From positions 294,645 through 348,993 of the forward strand of contig RHPI01000890.1 of NCBI GenBank assembly GCA_009103225.1: DNA of 54,349 nt, in the 5' to 3' direction. The translations under genes and the position numbers were made by a program. The notes below the pieces were generated by a model. That model was not told where the DNA came from and did no database searches. It saw only the letters and a list, made by a program, of their open reading frames with translations. This DNA is from Chlorokybus atmophyticus. Lineage: Eukaryota; Streptophyta; Chlorokybophyceae; Chlorokybales; Chlorokybaceae. Shown here one piece after another: positions 22,601-33,872 of this stretch. Numbering within the stretch: position 1 is the first letter of the stretch; every line of letters begins with the position of its first letter.

Positions 22601-24536
22601 GCTTACCTGATGCATTCTTCTTGACAGACGACTCCTGCACATTGCCTTGCGAAGCGGACGGGAGTGTGCTGTGTGGTGGCGCAAACGGCGCCATCACCAT
22701 CTTCAACGTCTCCGCAGCAAGTAACTTTCTGCTGCATTCTTCCTCATGTGTGCAGGGTGTTGCTGTCTTATGGCACCTGACACTTGTCATGTGTGCAGAG
22801 CTGACAGCAACAACTCCCTTGGCGCTATCACCTGCTCCCCCCAAAAAGAGCAGCCACAAGACCAGGAACATTCTTATAGGAGTGGGTGTAGCGCTCTTTG
22901 TGCTTGGTAAGGAGTGCCAGTACTGTTCTCACTATCAGGCATCAACATATGCATGTGCTCGGCAAGTTGGCTAACAGCCTCTGTACTCTGATCTTCCAGT
23001 ACACATTCCCTTGTGCTGGGGCTTTTACATCCTTCTCAAGCGACGTCGCGAGAGTAAGCGTGCTCAGCGCCTCAAATTGCAGGGCGGAATGAAGTTCAAA
23101 GGCTCACGTAAGCAGCTGCTCGTACACGCTTCAATGCCGCTCTGTGTGGTCCAGCAGTGAGTGTCTAACAACAACCAACATTGCATGCGCAGTGCAACCG
23201 CTTGTGCCTGGTGAGTGGCGCCTCTTCTCGTACTCCGAGCTCTCATACGCGACAGCCAACTTCTCGGCAGAAAGGCTTGTTGGGTGGGGCGGCTTCGGGG
23301 GTGTTTACGCTGCGGAATTCTACGATGGTACGAACCCTTACCCCCAAACTCTAACGCTAACATGAATAAAGAATAGCAATAACATTAAGAATAAGACTAA
23401 AATCAGAATTCCCCACTGCAACATCATGTACACGTGTGCCAGGTACACGTGCGGCGGTGAAGAGGTTGGAACTGATGGGAGGTCAGGGCCAGGGCGAGTT
23501 TGAAGCGGAGCTGTCGGCACTGAGCGCCGTGCGACACCCGAACCTTGTCTCTCTTTACGGGTGCTGCACGGAGCAGCGCAACGTGCTTCTTGTGCTTGAG
23601 ATCTTGCCCGGTGGAGACCTTGCAGCGCGCCTGCACGACAGAGCCGAGATGCCCGCTCTGCGCTTCGACTGGCTTCAGCGCCTGCGTGTGGCTGTTGGGT
23701 CCGCCAAGGGACTGGCGTACCTCCACAACGTCGCCAACATCGTTCATCGCGACATCAAGCCATCCAACATCCTTCTCGACCTTGAGGGCTTGCCCAAGAT
23801 CGCAGATTTTGGTATGTGCACTGTTCGCGTGTGGTGGTTACTGCCAGCAGCTCAGCCTGTCGTGTCCACCAGTGTGTGCTCATACGCATTTTTGTCCAAT
23901 GTAGGTTTGGCCAAGCTGCTTGGTGAAGACAGACAAGTGACTGCCTTCACCACGCGCGTGGCGGGCTCGTTTGGGTATTCCGCCCCGGTAAGTGGTCCAC
24001 AATGTATCATTTATCAGGAAGCATAGCGCATATCGCGTACTGAGTGCTGGTTTGTAAAACAGGAGTACCACGAGACTGGAAAGCTTGACAGAAGCAGCGA
24101 CGTCTACAGTTTTGGTGTGACTCTGCTGGAACTGATGACAGGGCGCACACCTGTGGACATGGCGCGCGAGTCGGGAGAGCAGTGGCTTGTGCTTTGGGTG
24201 AAAGCGCAGGCCGAGAAAGGCGAGCTCGCTTGCGTGTTGGACCCGAGGATGGACATTCCCGAGGAAGACAAGCCCGCCGCGTCCGAGGCGCTTAGAATTG
24301 GTCTCGCATGCATTGCGAGAGAGAAGCGCGAGCGCCCGCGCATGGTGGAAGTTGTGCGCCAGCTTGTAGAGTTGCTGCCTGCGGCTGACCCGTATGCGCA
24401 ACCCGAGGAGTATGAGTCATATAAGGGTTCAGCTTCGCCGTCGTTGTCGAGTGTTTGTTCACACCCATCTCCAGACAACTCCGGAGGATTCACCGTCCCT
24501 ACTGATCGCCTCAGTATGGGTGCTGCTGCTGTTTAA
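19647..24536 (+). CDS. Receptor-like kinase: LRR + two C-type lectin-like domains + WSC + TM + kinase
   Basis: Eighteen exons: 19647-20077, 20159-20230, 20305-20373, 20455-20523, 20631-20702, 20786-20854, 20933-20998, 21126-21208, 21299-21918, 22001-22168, 22261-22549, 22628-22720, 22799-22906, 23000-23107, 23193-23327, 23443-23811, 23905-23987 and 24063-24536. They sum to 1,125 aa in frame. Order: signal peptide (VQLLLVCAVLAWAAAF); an LRR N-cap with DPCMWPGVAC; about seven LRRs (L..N.L.G.IP), mostly one per exon in the same phase; two C-type-lectin-like domains at about 312-445 (WIGL) and 450-605 (FTNWAPGEP, DVPCNN); and a WSC domain at about 615-698 (MGCFQS, CRCGN, CGGANG). A TM span at about 722-752 is followed by RRRESKR and a kinase at about 800-1070. 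The kinase has GWGGFGGVY, AAVKRL, HRDIKPSN, DFG and APEY, so it looks catalytically competent. Ligand and pathway are unknown; glycan recognition is inferred from the lectin and WSC modules. ATGs at 19,671 and 19,674 are alternative starts. Confidence 0.93.
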
Positions 24537-24577
24537 CCTTGACTTTGTATAGAGTAGTACTGGTTCTTCATATGTGT

Positions 24578-24582
24578 TGTAA
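24578..24582 (+). terminator. TGTAA polyadenylation-type motif
   Basis: TGTAA, the usual polyadenylation signal of volvocine and related green algae, occurs 42 bases after the receptor-kinase stop. Similar motifs follow the CP12-like gene (14,392) and the CIR1-like gene (29,965). The motif is short, so each single instance could be chance. Confidence 0.45.
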
Positions 24583-25267
24583 GTATGGCAGTTGCAAAGC
24601 ATGCGAGTTGCTGGCTAGTTATTTATGTGATGTCATCAAGTAGGACTTGATACTGCAGCGGTAGTGTACAAAGTCTGTGCTAGAATAGTAGTCCTACATA
24701 GCTTGGAACAGGTTTATTCAATCCTCTCGTCTTCTTCCTCATCTTCTTCGTCTTCTTATCCTTTCCTATCAAGCGTGTCATGAAACCCGTCTGTTGTCCT
24801 ACATATGTTTCAATGTTGCATGTGGCATGCATTGTCCAACACTGCGATGTTGACTAGTGCGCCACGGTCACGCCGATACAGGCCGTGCGCGCAGACTCGT
24901 TCGCACGCATGTACATTACATCACCGTGCTGCATCAAATATCCATGCTATGTGTACATCAAATGTGCATTGCAAATGACCACGTATTGAAGATGTATCGA
25001 ACATGCAGCGAACCTGCAATATGCATAGGATCGCACAGCAGCTATCACCATAACCACTTTCAGTCAACCGTTTGGCTACACAACTCTGCCACTATTCTAC
25101 TGTACTTCTACCACCCCGTTAGTCATGCAAGTTTGTACATGCTGTTCTAAATACCTGCCCACACGGGGTGCTGCACCTATAGAATGCAGGTAACGGATGC
25201 ATGTACCGATACATACATTGATGATTGAAGGTACAAATTTGTTCACAATGAGAGAAATCACTGCCAT

Positions 25268-25615
25268 TTGCGCATGCACATGGGTATGTTAACTCTTGCG
25301 TATGTTATGGGTGCGGTCACAGCGCGCCACAACTTCGTCGCCGAGACGCACGGCACCCTGGGCCAGAGTTTTCACGACGTCATCGACACATGCGCTAGGA
25401 GGGCACTGGCTGCACGTGACCTGCCATTGAGCAGGCTATCGGGCTACTTGGCTCTGTACCGGCAGCGCGTGTCTTGCGCGCTGCAGCGTGCCCAGGGCAT
25501 CACCATCCTGGAGCGGGGGGCGGCGGTCGTAGCGGCAGTACCAGGCTGGGGTCCGGTCCAGACGGCGGCGCCAACGGCGGAAGCGGACGCTGTGCTGGCG
25601 GCTGCGGCAGTGTAG
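25268..25615 (+). CDS. Hypothetical protein or terminal exon, unrecognised
   Basis: This open frame of up to 115 aa ends at 25,615 and switches from AT-rich flanks to GC-rich, alanine-rich coding style from about 25,315. No domain was recognised. It contains SGYLALYRQRVSCALQRA, which looks helical, and a low-complexity C-terminus (AEADAVLAAAAV). An AATAAA lies about 110 bases after the stop. It could be the last exon of a gene whose upstream exons are not visible, or a processed or decayed fragment. Confidence 0.35.
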   Translation: MRMHMGMLTLAYVMGAVTARHNFVAETHGTLGQSFHDVIDTCARRALAARDLPLSRLSGYLALYRQRVSCALQRAQGITILERGAAVVAAVPGWGPVQTAAPTAEADAVLAAAAV

Positions 25616-26406
25616 TTGAGTAGGCGTGCTTGCATGCCGCTGGCATGCGTGTGAGTATGCTTGTGCAGTGATAGGCAGGGCTGACAGTACGTAGTTTGGT
25701 GTGACGATGTTGCATATCAGTCGGTAATAAAAACTTCATCTCACACCTCTTGTGCCCCACATGTTATGCAACACACCTCTTGCACGCATATAATGATGGT
25801 CTTCCTTAGCCCAGATGACAGCCACAGACGACAGCACAGACAACACGCACACACGCATTCGCACACTTGTACATGCATGCACACAGAGGCACAGACATGC
25901 AAGCACATATGCATGTGCGCGCACGCATGTGCTTGAACGTCCATACATACATAGCAAGTTGCATCCCTCAGCATTGCCCTATATACTGTATGACGATGTT
26001 GCTGTACTAGTACATTCCCCCACTGTCACGAGGGAAAGTGGCGAGAAGTCACTTGGGTCCACATGGGAGACGTTGCTTACATGAAACACCGGCCAAGCAT
26101 TGCAATATAGTAGTGAGAGAGACACTTTTCATCATTCTGCCCTGAAGCATTGCGCACTGTTTAACTTGTACTACAATGTGCATTGCCTTATGCATATGCA
26201 CAAGTGCATCATTGGGCATCGGTACGCTATGTATGTGAGGCCATAGGGGTGTGACAAGCTGTTAGCACTATTCAATATAATGGTAACCACTTGCAAGCTG
26301 TCTTATTACTAGTAATCGTGATGGCTCACCAGTGGTATTTGCTACAATATGTTGCTACGGTTGTTGCGGGGTGTTGCGGGACCCCCCTCTCCCCCCGGGG
26401 AATGGA

Positions 26407-26417
26407 GGGGGGGGGGN

Positions 26418-26456
<39 letters not shown>
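26407..26456. repeat. Poly-G homopolymer with one ambiguous base
   Basis: About 48 consecutive G with an N at 26,417, in an otherwise AT-rich gene-free stretch. Length is probably unreliable. In vivo such a tract could form G-quadruplexes. Confidence 0.9.
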
Positions 26457-26459
26457 TCT

Positions 26460-27350
26460 AACGTAGTTGCCCTAGGCAATGAAAAATTTGCATTGCATCA
26501 GTACCTACATGTGAATGGTAACATGCAATTGACGGTGATTGCAATACGTGCATATGATGGCGCCCACGAAAAGGCTGCAACTTGCAACACTTGCTGTTAT
26601 GTTTTGTATGAAATATAAGTTGTAACACATATAATGAATATGGTAATTTATGTCATACTACATGCTTATGTCGAAGCTTGTGTTGACAACGGTTAACATC
26701 ACATTGTTTTACAATATCATATGGCATACTTGATAGGTACCAATAATGGTATTATACCCTTGCTTGCATAACATATGCAACCATTAGTATACTTGCATGA
26801 CATATGTAATCATAAGTATGCAGTGTGCGTAACATCAAATGTTGACGTTCATGGCGAATGGAGTGTGATAGCTGTGCTCAGCAATGTTGTTATTAAAGTC
26901 AATCATATAATTCACAATGATTGATATACAAACGATAGCATATAATGGATAATTGACGATTGGACTAGCGTAAGTTGTTACTAATCGACATTGTAGCATT
27001 TATAATTCCCTACAATTGGCAATTAAGATTTCTGTTTTGATGCGTACACTTGTGCTAACATTGATGTAGTAATGCTATATAAATTACAATATCATTTAAT
27101 GTAACCTTAATGTAATACATGACATTATCATTTATCGTTCGCAATGTGTATCCACATTGCCAAATATAAAGAAGGTAGAAGTGTATACTATATGTCGGTA
27201 ACCATGTAACATCATTTAATCATATATATATTATATTGCACATGCTTGAAAGTCACATCAACATGCAATAATGTTATTGTATTTAGGTAGACAATGTCGC
27301 CAAAGTCAGATGGTTGTGCAAACGCATATCAACGATTATTCCTTACGGGC
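26460..27350. other. AT-rich intergenic region
   Basis: No coding signal was seen. The sequence is rich in CATATG and ACATCA-type words and has repeated TTGCATAACATATG-like segments at about 26,764-26,820 (two diverged copies). Confidence 0.6.
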
Positions 27351-27360
27351 ATGGCCCACC

Positions 27361-27522
27361 ATGGTCGCCGCGGCGGCGGCGAGCGACATCGCCGTCAGGC
27401 GCCACTCCAGGCAGAGCCCTCCTTGCTTGAGTCAAGCACGGCTGTTAAGCCGGGTAGCTTGCTTGGCCCAGGAGGCTCCTGGTGTGCCATATGATGGAGT
27501 CGAATTGACACTAGGGTATTAG
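27361..27522 (+). CDS. Possible upstream ORF (53 aa) before the CIR1-like gene
   Basis: ATG at 27,361 opens a GC-rich 53-codon frame (begins MVAAAAASDIAVRR, ends GVELTLGY) that stops 32 bases before the ATG of the CIR1-like gene. Composition changes sharply from the AT-rich upstream DNA. It may be a regulatory upstream ORF in the 5' leader or a separate small exon. No family was recognised. Confidence 0.3.
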   Translation: MVAAAAASDIAVRRHSRQSPPCLSQARLLSRVACLAQEAPGVPYDGVELTLGY

Positions 27523-27553
27523 GTCACCGCCAGGCCAGCGCAAGGCGGGGGTT

Positions 27554-29751
27554 ATGGCGACCTCCTCCAACGACGTCTTCAAGCAGGTGAAGGCAGACGC
27601 TAAGGAGCGGTTGAAGAAGAGCGGCACTGCTTGGAGCCATGGCTTCCTTAATCAGGCAAGTCGCTTCCCGAGGCGGTGTTCCTGCCTCACGTGTGGCATG
27701 ACAGCTGCACAGTCAATAAGTACTGAAACTCAGGGTCAAGTTTCTATTGTCAAGGAGCATGGATTGCATGCAGCCACATCGTTTTATGCGGAATGTGTAC
27801 TTGACGGCTTTGCACTACTGGGAAGTGATTGTGGGTTATGAGAAGACTAGCTGGCATGGACAGTTGGCGTGTTTGGTGTTGTGCTTTTGTCGTATCTTTT
27901 GCATACCCTGCATGCAAACATGGTACGTGGAGCAGATTATTTGATTTTAACTCGCCATATCCTTCTTGTGCAAAGCATGCTGTTTGAGGGGTGCGCAACG
28001 TATAACTATGTGCACGGCAGTCGATGGCAAGTTTCATAGTGGCATGCACACTTTTCATTCCTGTTGTTGTCTCCCTGCAGAAAAGCTGGCATCCCGCTAA
28101 TTTCCGCAACCAGAAGATGCTGTGGATTGCAGAGACCGAGGAGGAGGAGCAGAAAAAGAAATCTGACGCAGTGTCGCGGGAGTTTGCGCAGGTCAGTAAG
28201 CTCTTACTGAAAGCTTGGCGTTTACTGTTCCCGCCGCGCTCAGCAAGCAGCACTGAATGCCTGATGTTGTTTGCTTGTGCAGGAGCAAGAGTTCCATCGC
28301 AACACGCTGCTGCTCAGTGAGAAGGACCGCGCGCGCGTGCTTGAGCAGCAAGCTGTAGCGTTCATGTACCAGCGACCGCCCGGGTACGATCCCCATGCCG
28401 AAGCCAAACCCCCACCTCCTCCACCCAAAAAGTCGATGGTATGCGCACGTTGAGTTCCTACACACGCCTGGCTGGTTGAGTTTGCTGTGGATTGTCGTTG
28501 CGGCGTGTGTCTCACACCTTCAAAGCCGCACAAATATGTTGTCGTGTGTGTCACGCAGGATGAGATGCGCAATGCTGGTCTGGGCGATCCTTTCGCAGCT
28601 GGGCTTGTGCTCAAAGGCAGCACCGCTGCTCAACAACACAAGCGCCAGAGAGATATGTATGGGCACGCGGTCCCCACAGAGCAGGAGTTTCCTGACCTTG
28701 CAAATGCTCCTAAGTGAGTTTGGAACCATGCTCATACGGTGTTGGTCTCTTTGCTCAACCGGTGCCATGCGTTGGCAAGCACACTTCTCATTGTGGCTTC
28801 ATCTTGTGTTTCACACATACAGGGCAGAGAGTGCGAAGGCAGTGTCTGCTGGGCCCGTGCACGTGAAGCCATTTGCTTTGGAGGTGCGCAACGTGCGCTG
28901 CCTGCGCTGTGGCGCGTTTGGGCACTCGTCGGGTGATCGCGAGTGCCCCATGAGGGACATCAACCCGCTGGATGCGGCCCGCCAACGGTTGGAGGACCCT
29001 TTGACGCTAATGAACCGTCAGCAGGATGCAGAGCAGGTAGCATTGCTGGCCTCAGCCTTGATTATGCAATCGAGGCGCATGTTGCTTGTGATTGCATTGG
29101 CTCGGGTTTGCTTGCTTGTTAGTTTATCTGACGTTTTTTGAATTTCAACAGTTTGTTTCCTGGTTCCTCGAGACATTGACTACATGAATTTTGAGGCACA
29201 TTGCCATTGTTAAACATGGTTGGTCTTTGTAGATTCAACGGTGGGAATTGAAGCATGCCGAGGGCAGGAGCCCAATACGAGGAGGGGCAACAGCAGATGA
29301 TGAGAATCAACAGTTTGTGGTGCCCGAAGCAGATGAAGAGCTTGGGCCAGGTATAATGAACTCACTTGCAACTTTTATTCTTTTGCATGGTAGGGATGGT
29401 CATACAGAGACGTGATCGCGCCCACACCAACACAACTCATGCGTCTGTCGTGCAGGTTTCACAGAGGACTTGGTTATCAATGACTATGGACACTTCGCCC
29501 TGTCCAACAAGGCACAGAAGCGCCTTCTGAAGGCTTTGAAAAGCGACAAAGACCGCAAACAGTCAAAGAAGAAACATAGGCGAAAGAAGCGTGATGTCAG
29601 CAGCAGCAGCAGCAGCAGTGAGTCTGAAGAGGATAAACGCAGCAATTCGAAGCACAAGCGTAGGAAGCAACAGCATGGGGACACAGATAACAATGCGGAT
29701 AGAGCCGAGAAGCACCGGAAGACTAGCAAGCACAAGTCTGGAAGGCATTAG
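27554..29751 (+). CDS. CIR1-type nuclear protein (Cir_N domain, RBPJ-interacting corepressor-like)
   Basis: Seven exons, 27554-27655, 28081-28191, 28283-28438, 28559-28713, 28823-29036, 29233-29350 and 29456-29751, join in frame to 383 aa. The Cir_N signature KSWHP..F.NQ..LWIAE is at about residues 34-55, followed by a charged helix. The zinc-knuckle-like block VRNVRCLRCGAFGHSSGDRECP is split in the usual place in CIR1 proteins. The C-terminus is strongly basic and serine-rich (KKKHRRKKRDVSSSSSSS), typical of nuclear or splicing-associated proteins. In animals CIR1 is a corepressor linked to the Notch factor RBPJ and to splicing. Algae lack that Notch pathway, so a conserved RNA-processing or nuclear role is more likely (inference). 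Intron 1 begins with GC (CAG|GCAAGT), a non-canonical but known donor. A 53-aa upstream ORF may precede it. Confidence 0.88.
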
Positions 29752-30429
29752 AGCACAATGTGAAAGGACAGTGCGAGATGCCGCAACCTTCTGATGTCGT
29801 AGAGCACCGGTGCAGACGCTGATTGGGTTCCTGATGGGATAGGAAGCAGCAGGATGGGCTAGGACACCTACCACCACCATGCATAAGGCACGCACACGAA
29901 GACTGTGGTCGGCCTGATATGTGAAACTTTCTGACACTGTTAGTCAAGGCAACATGCACAGAGTTGTAACAAGGCATGTGTTTATTGTTATGTGCGCCAA
30001 GCACAAGGCACACAACATACGGTGGTTGCATGATGATGACAGGCCTTGTGCGTTGCCCACCTTATGATGATCGTGCAGGCTTATGCGATAGCAACAACTC
30101 TTTGACAGTGTGCAGCGTGTGTATGTTCATATACTTATGTGATAGCACTGCTGTCACAGCAGCCAGCCGACGCCACTAAACATGCGTGCAAACAGTCGAG
30201 CATGCATGCAACACCTCAAGCAATCACTTCCTATCAAATGGTGCCAACTGCTCGATCCCACAGTGTCAAAGAGCATTGCCAAGTACAAGTTCATGGGTGC
30301 CTACTGGTACTCACATGCATGGGTGCCAATAGCGTCGCAACAGGCACAGCAATGCGTGACATGCTGTGACTGTAGTGCTGCCAGTGAAGTGGTGGTGCAG
30401 TGCTCAAAAGATGGTACAAGCTGTGCCAC
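29752..30429. other. 3' intergenic region between convergent genes
   Basis: The CIR1-like gene (+) and the CBM48 gene (-) converge here. A TGTAA at 29,965 is a candidate 3' end signal for the plus-strand gene. No other coding region was recognised. Confidence 0.5.
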
Positions 30430-33400
30430 CTAGTCAATCCATATGATGTTGTTCATCAGCGCCCATTCCCCGGTAGTGCGTGCATTTCTGTCAACCAGCC
30501 AGTTGCCATTCTCTACGAACTTGTACTGGTGCTCACCCTGCATGCGTGCATGTAAACATGGATTAGTCCACTTTATTGCCAGTGCGCTGACACAGCGGAA
30601 TTGCTTGCGAGCATGTGCATGAGTTTACCGGAGTGAGATGCATTGACAGCGTCCATCGGTTGCCCTCATTGTGCATCGGAGTGGGATTCCAGTTGTTGAA
30701 AGACCCGGCCAACTGTACGCTGCCGGCGCCCTCAGCATGCCACACAAACTCTACAACACGCCCTGTGCAACACAATACTTGTGAGCACATGTGCTGTCTC
30801 AACCTGATAATGACAGCGACACGCGACCAACACCAACTGCACGCGGCCACATACCAGCCGGCTGTGGTTCTGGCTCCGGCTCGGGCTCGGGCTCAGGAAG
30901 TGGTTCAATTGCGGGCTGAGAGACCGTCTCTTCCTCCAACAGATCAGCAGTGCTCGTAACTGTATCAGACTCAGGCAACTCGGCGATGGACGCCACAAGC
31001 GGCCTTTCTGGAAACTCTGGTAGCGGTTCATCCTCACCAGGAACGCTCATCTGTGGACATACATGCAGAAGGCCATGAGTGTAGGCACTTCAGAGAGCTG
31101 GTAACCATGCTGAGCCACATACTTGGTCCAGTGCAGTTACTATGCTCTTCACAAAGTCATCGTCGCCATCCAGCATGCCCATCAACTCCATGACCTCCAG
31201 TTTCTGCAGCATGTCCGCCATCTTCTCCTTCTGCACTGCCGCGTCTTCATGGCTGGGGGCAAGTTCGGGCTCGCTGTTCTCCTCTGGCCTGTGCAGGTTG
31301 GCGCGCAGCTCCTTGACGCTCTCGAGGGCCTCCTTCGCCACATACAACTTTTCTGATAGCAGATCCGCAGCTTCAAGTGCCACCGGCTCTTCCGCCTTGG
31401 CTTTCAGCTGCTCCAAAAGCGGCATAGCCTGTCAATGCAGCAGCCATGAGTCACAACGACAACTCGTGTTGTGTGGGCTTTGCGGCCGACATTGCATTAG
31501 TGTACATTCATGTCTGATCCATGACACCAGTTTATGCGGCCACAATGTTGAGCACCACCTCCGAGTCAGCAATGTCCTGCAGGCTATTGCTGGCAGCGAG
31601 CTGAGCCGCAGTCGTCTTGACATCGTCGTCGTCATCATCATCATCCCTAACATCTTCTTCTCCATCCGGCGCAGAAACTTTGGTGAGCTGCTCACTCTCC
31701 GCCGGCTCCACCGGGGTCACTTTGATTCCCAGCTGCTTCACAAGCGACATAGCCTTTTCCAACAACTGCATGCATAAAGCTTTGGTAAGCTTTGGTAAGC
31801 TTTGGTAAAGTCACGAGCAAGACCGCCGTTAACACATCTGCAATAACTTGCACACACCTCTCGCTCGGTGTCCACCATGTCCAGGAGATCTTCCACCGCA
31901 TCAGCCACAGCCTTGCGATTTGCGGGCGACTCCTCCGGAAACTCGTCATCAATGTCCTCGTCCAAATCAGACGGCTGCAGTGCCTCATCTTTGGCTTTGA
32001 CCTCCGCTACAACACCTAACAGGCAAAGTTGCAGCGAGCATTGTTGGTGTGGCAGGCAGGTTAGGCTGTAAACAGGGAGGAAGTCACTAACATCTCCTTT
32101 ACAACCAAACTTGCTTTGACCACATCAGGGCCCAATTTTGTACCTGCAGTTGCGTCCTCATACCCGTCTTCCCCAGGTCGGATGATGGGCCGCGGTCCAC
32201 CAATGTCTTTGACAATCTTCATTGCCTCGGCCAAGAGATCTTCCTCACCCTTGACGTGATCTGTTTCGTCCGCTGAGGACGGGTCCCACTCTATCTCCTT
32301 CGGTGTTTCAACTCGTGCACGCTGCTCATCATCGTACTGTTGCTGCACTATCTTGTTGTTGGCAATCAAGGCCATCGCTTCAGCAAGCAGCTCCTCCTCA
32401 GTCTTGACACTTGTGCCGCTTTGCTGCGTTTGCTGCTTGGTTTCAAGTTGCTGCACAAGTTTGAGTCCGTTTGCAAGCTGCAATTCGTCCTTCCAACTCG
32501 CGTCGTACACGTCATCGCCTTCCTCCTCCTCACCTCCTACCACCCACTCTGCTGGGTGTGAGTTCTCGCTGCCCACAGCATTGTACTCAACCTGCAGCAC
32601 GCTCACAATCAGCCAAAATGCCTGCACACGAGAGCATGCAGTTTTTTTCGCACTGAATGCAGCTACCAGTGTCCAAGAGCATCTCATCTTTAGCAAACCT
32701 GTGGTAAGGAGGATGCAACGGACGCCTTGGCATGGTGTTTTCTGTCTTTGTCCGCCTTGCTGGCTGCCGTCTGGGCAACAAATGCCTCATGTCGCGCACG
32801 AGCGCGCGCGACAAGTTCCGCCTCCCTGGCTTCATCCAGCTTGCTCTTGACAGCGCTCGCGCCGGCCGCGGCCAGAGCCACACCCACGCCAACAAGAGCA
32901 ACCACGCCAGCAGACGAATCATTTTGACTCTGCACACGCGGTTTGTCACAACTCGACACCATTAGACACAATGCGCATGCCTGGAGCGGACTGACTGACC
33001 TTGTTGCCAGCTGGCTTGGTTACTGATGGGCGAGTTACGCTCGGTGCTGTGACGCTACCTGTAAAACCAGAGTGCAAACTTCTTGAACAATGCAGTTGTG
33101 CTGAACATTTAAAACACTTTCCAGCTGTCATGTATTATGACTCATGATGCGACATTATGCATGCGGTGAGCTGATGGCTGAATACATAAGTTGCCGTGCA
33201 CGTACTGGTTGCAGACAGAAAGGGAGGCGCAGTGCGATTTGCTGGCGTGTTTGTTGCTTGTACTACAAGCGGAGTATCGCAATCCGGCACCTCCACCTTG
33301 CAAACTGCGGGCTCTGCCTGCATGACAGACATTTGGTCTGTTACTGTGCCATTGCATTCATCTGGTTCAACCTTCACTGGAACACCAGACTGTCTTTACA

Positions 33401-33872
33401 ATGCAGCAAACTTCTACATAACCACAATGCACACGTGCTGCTACATGTTCGAGCCATACAAGAACATGCTCTAAAAGGGTAAAGCCCATCACCAACTGCC
33501 ATGCATGTCAAGTTCAGTAGCAGCAACTGACAAATGTGGCGCATGCATGCACACACAGCGTACGTTGCATTGCGCGGCGGCGAGCACCAGCGAGACAGCG
33601 GCGGCAGTGCTAGCAACGAGCAGCCCAAGACCACGTCTGCCGTGGCTTGGCGTGGAGGTGGAGGTGGAGCAGTCCTGATCTCGTGGCCTGGAAGCTTCCG
33701 CCCGGCACACAGCAGCAGCAGGCGCCCGCGAGGCAGGCGCCCTGCAGCTGCCTGTGCTGCTGCAGGCGCGCCTCTTCTGCTGCTTGCTTCTCCTGCCTGG
33801 TGGTGCATGCGGCCAGCTGCCCAGAAGCACCCGCACGTCCGCCGAGGCCGAGGCCGAGGCCGACCGCTCCAT
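30430..33872 (-). CDS. CBM48 (AMPK-beta type) glycan-binding protein, PTST/FLO6-like
   Basis: Eleven exons, 33872-33564, 33389-33206, 33058-33000, 32929-32699, 32591-32144, 32006-31858, 31765-31559, 31428-31123, 31050-30855, 30762-30629 and 30537-30430, join in frame to 776 aa. The C-terminal 80 residues are a CBM48: VVEFVWHAEGAGSVQLAGSF, NNWNP, then GEHQYKFVENGNWLVD, with the aromatic residues used for starch or glycogen contact. Upstream are long acidic, helical regions with a recurring ELLAEAM-like motif, an acidic tract of eight Asp and an EPEP repeat. Exon 1 is Ala/Ser/Arg-rich like a plastid transit peptide and ends in a hydrophobic segment (GLGLLVASTAAAVSLVLAAA). A second hydrophobic stretch (GVVALVGVGVALAAAGASA) sits in exon 4. 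The layout recalls PROTEIN TARGETING TO STARCH 2/3 and FLO6, which bring starch synthases to granules. That role is inferred. The N-terminal two exons are the least certain. Confidence 0.8.
31772..31808. repeat. Triplicated AAGCTTTGGT in an intron
   Basis: AAGCTTTGGT occurs three times in direct succession just upstream of the exon 7 acceptor of the CBM48 gene. It is a small intronic tandem repeat. Confidence 0.8.

Noticed and set aside
22899-23107. Receptor kinase ending before the kinase as two genes
   Set aside because: Exons 13 and 14 join in phase to form one continuous TM span followed by RRRESKR and lead in frame into the kinase exons, so a single gene is the simpler reading.
29563-29937. 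Minus-strand hydrophobic protein opposite the last CIR1 exon
   Set aside because: It is the antisense of the Lys/Arg/Ser-rich C-terminus, which gives Leu-rich frames by base complementarity.
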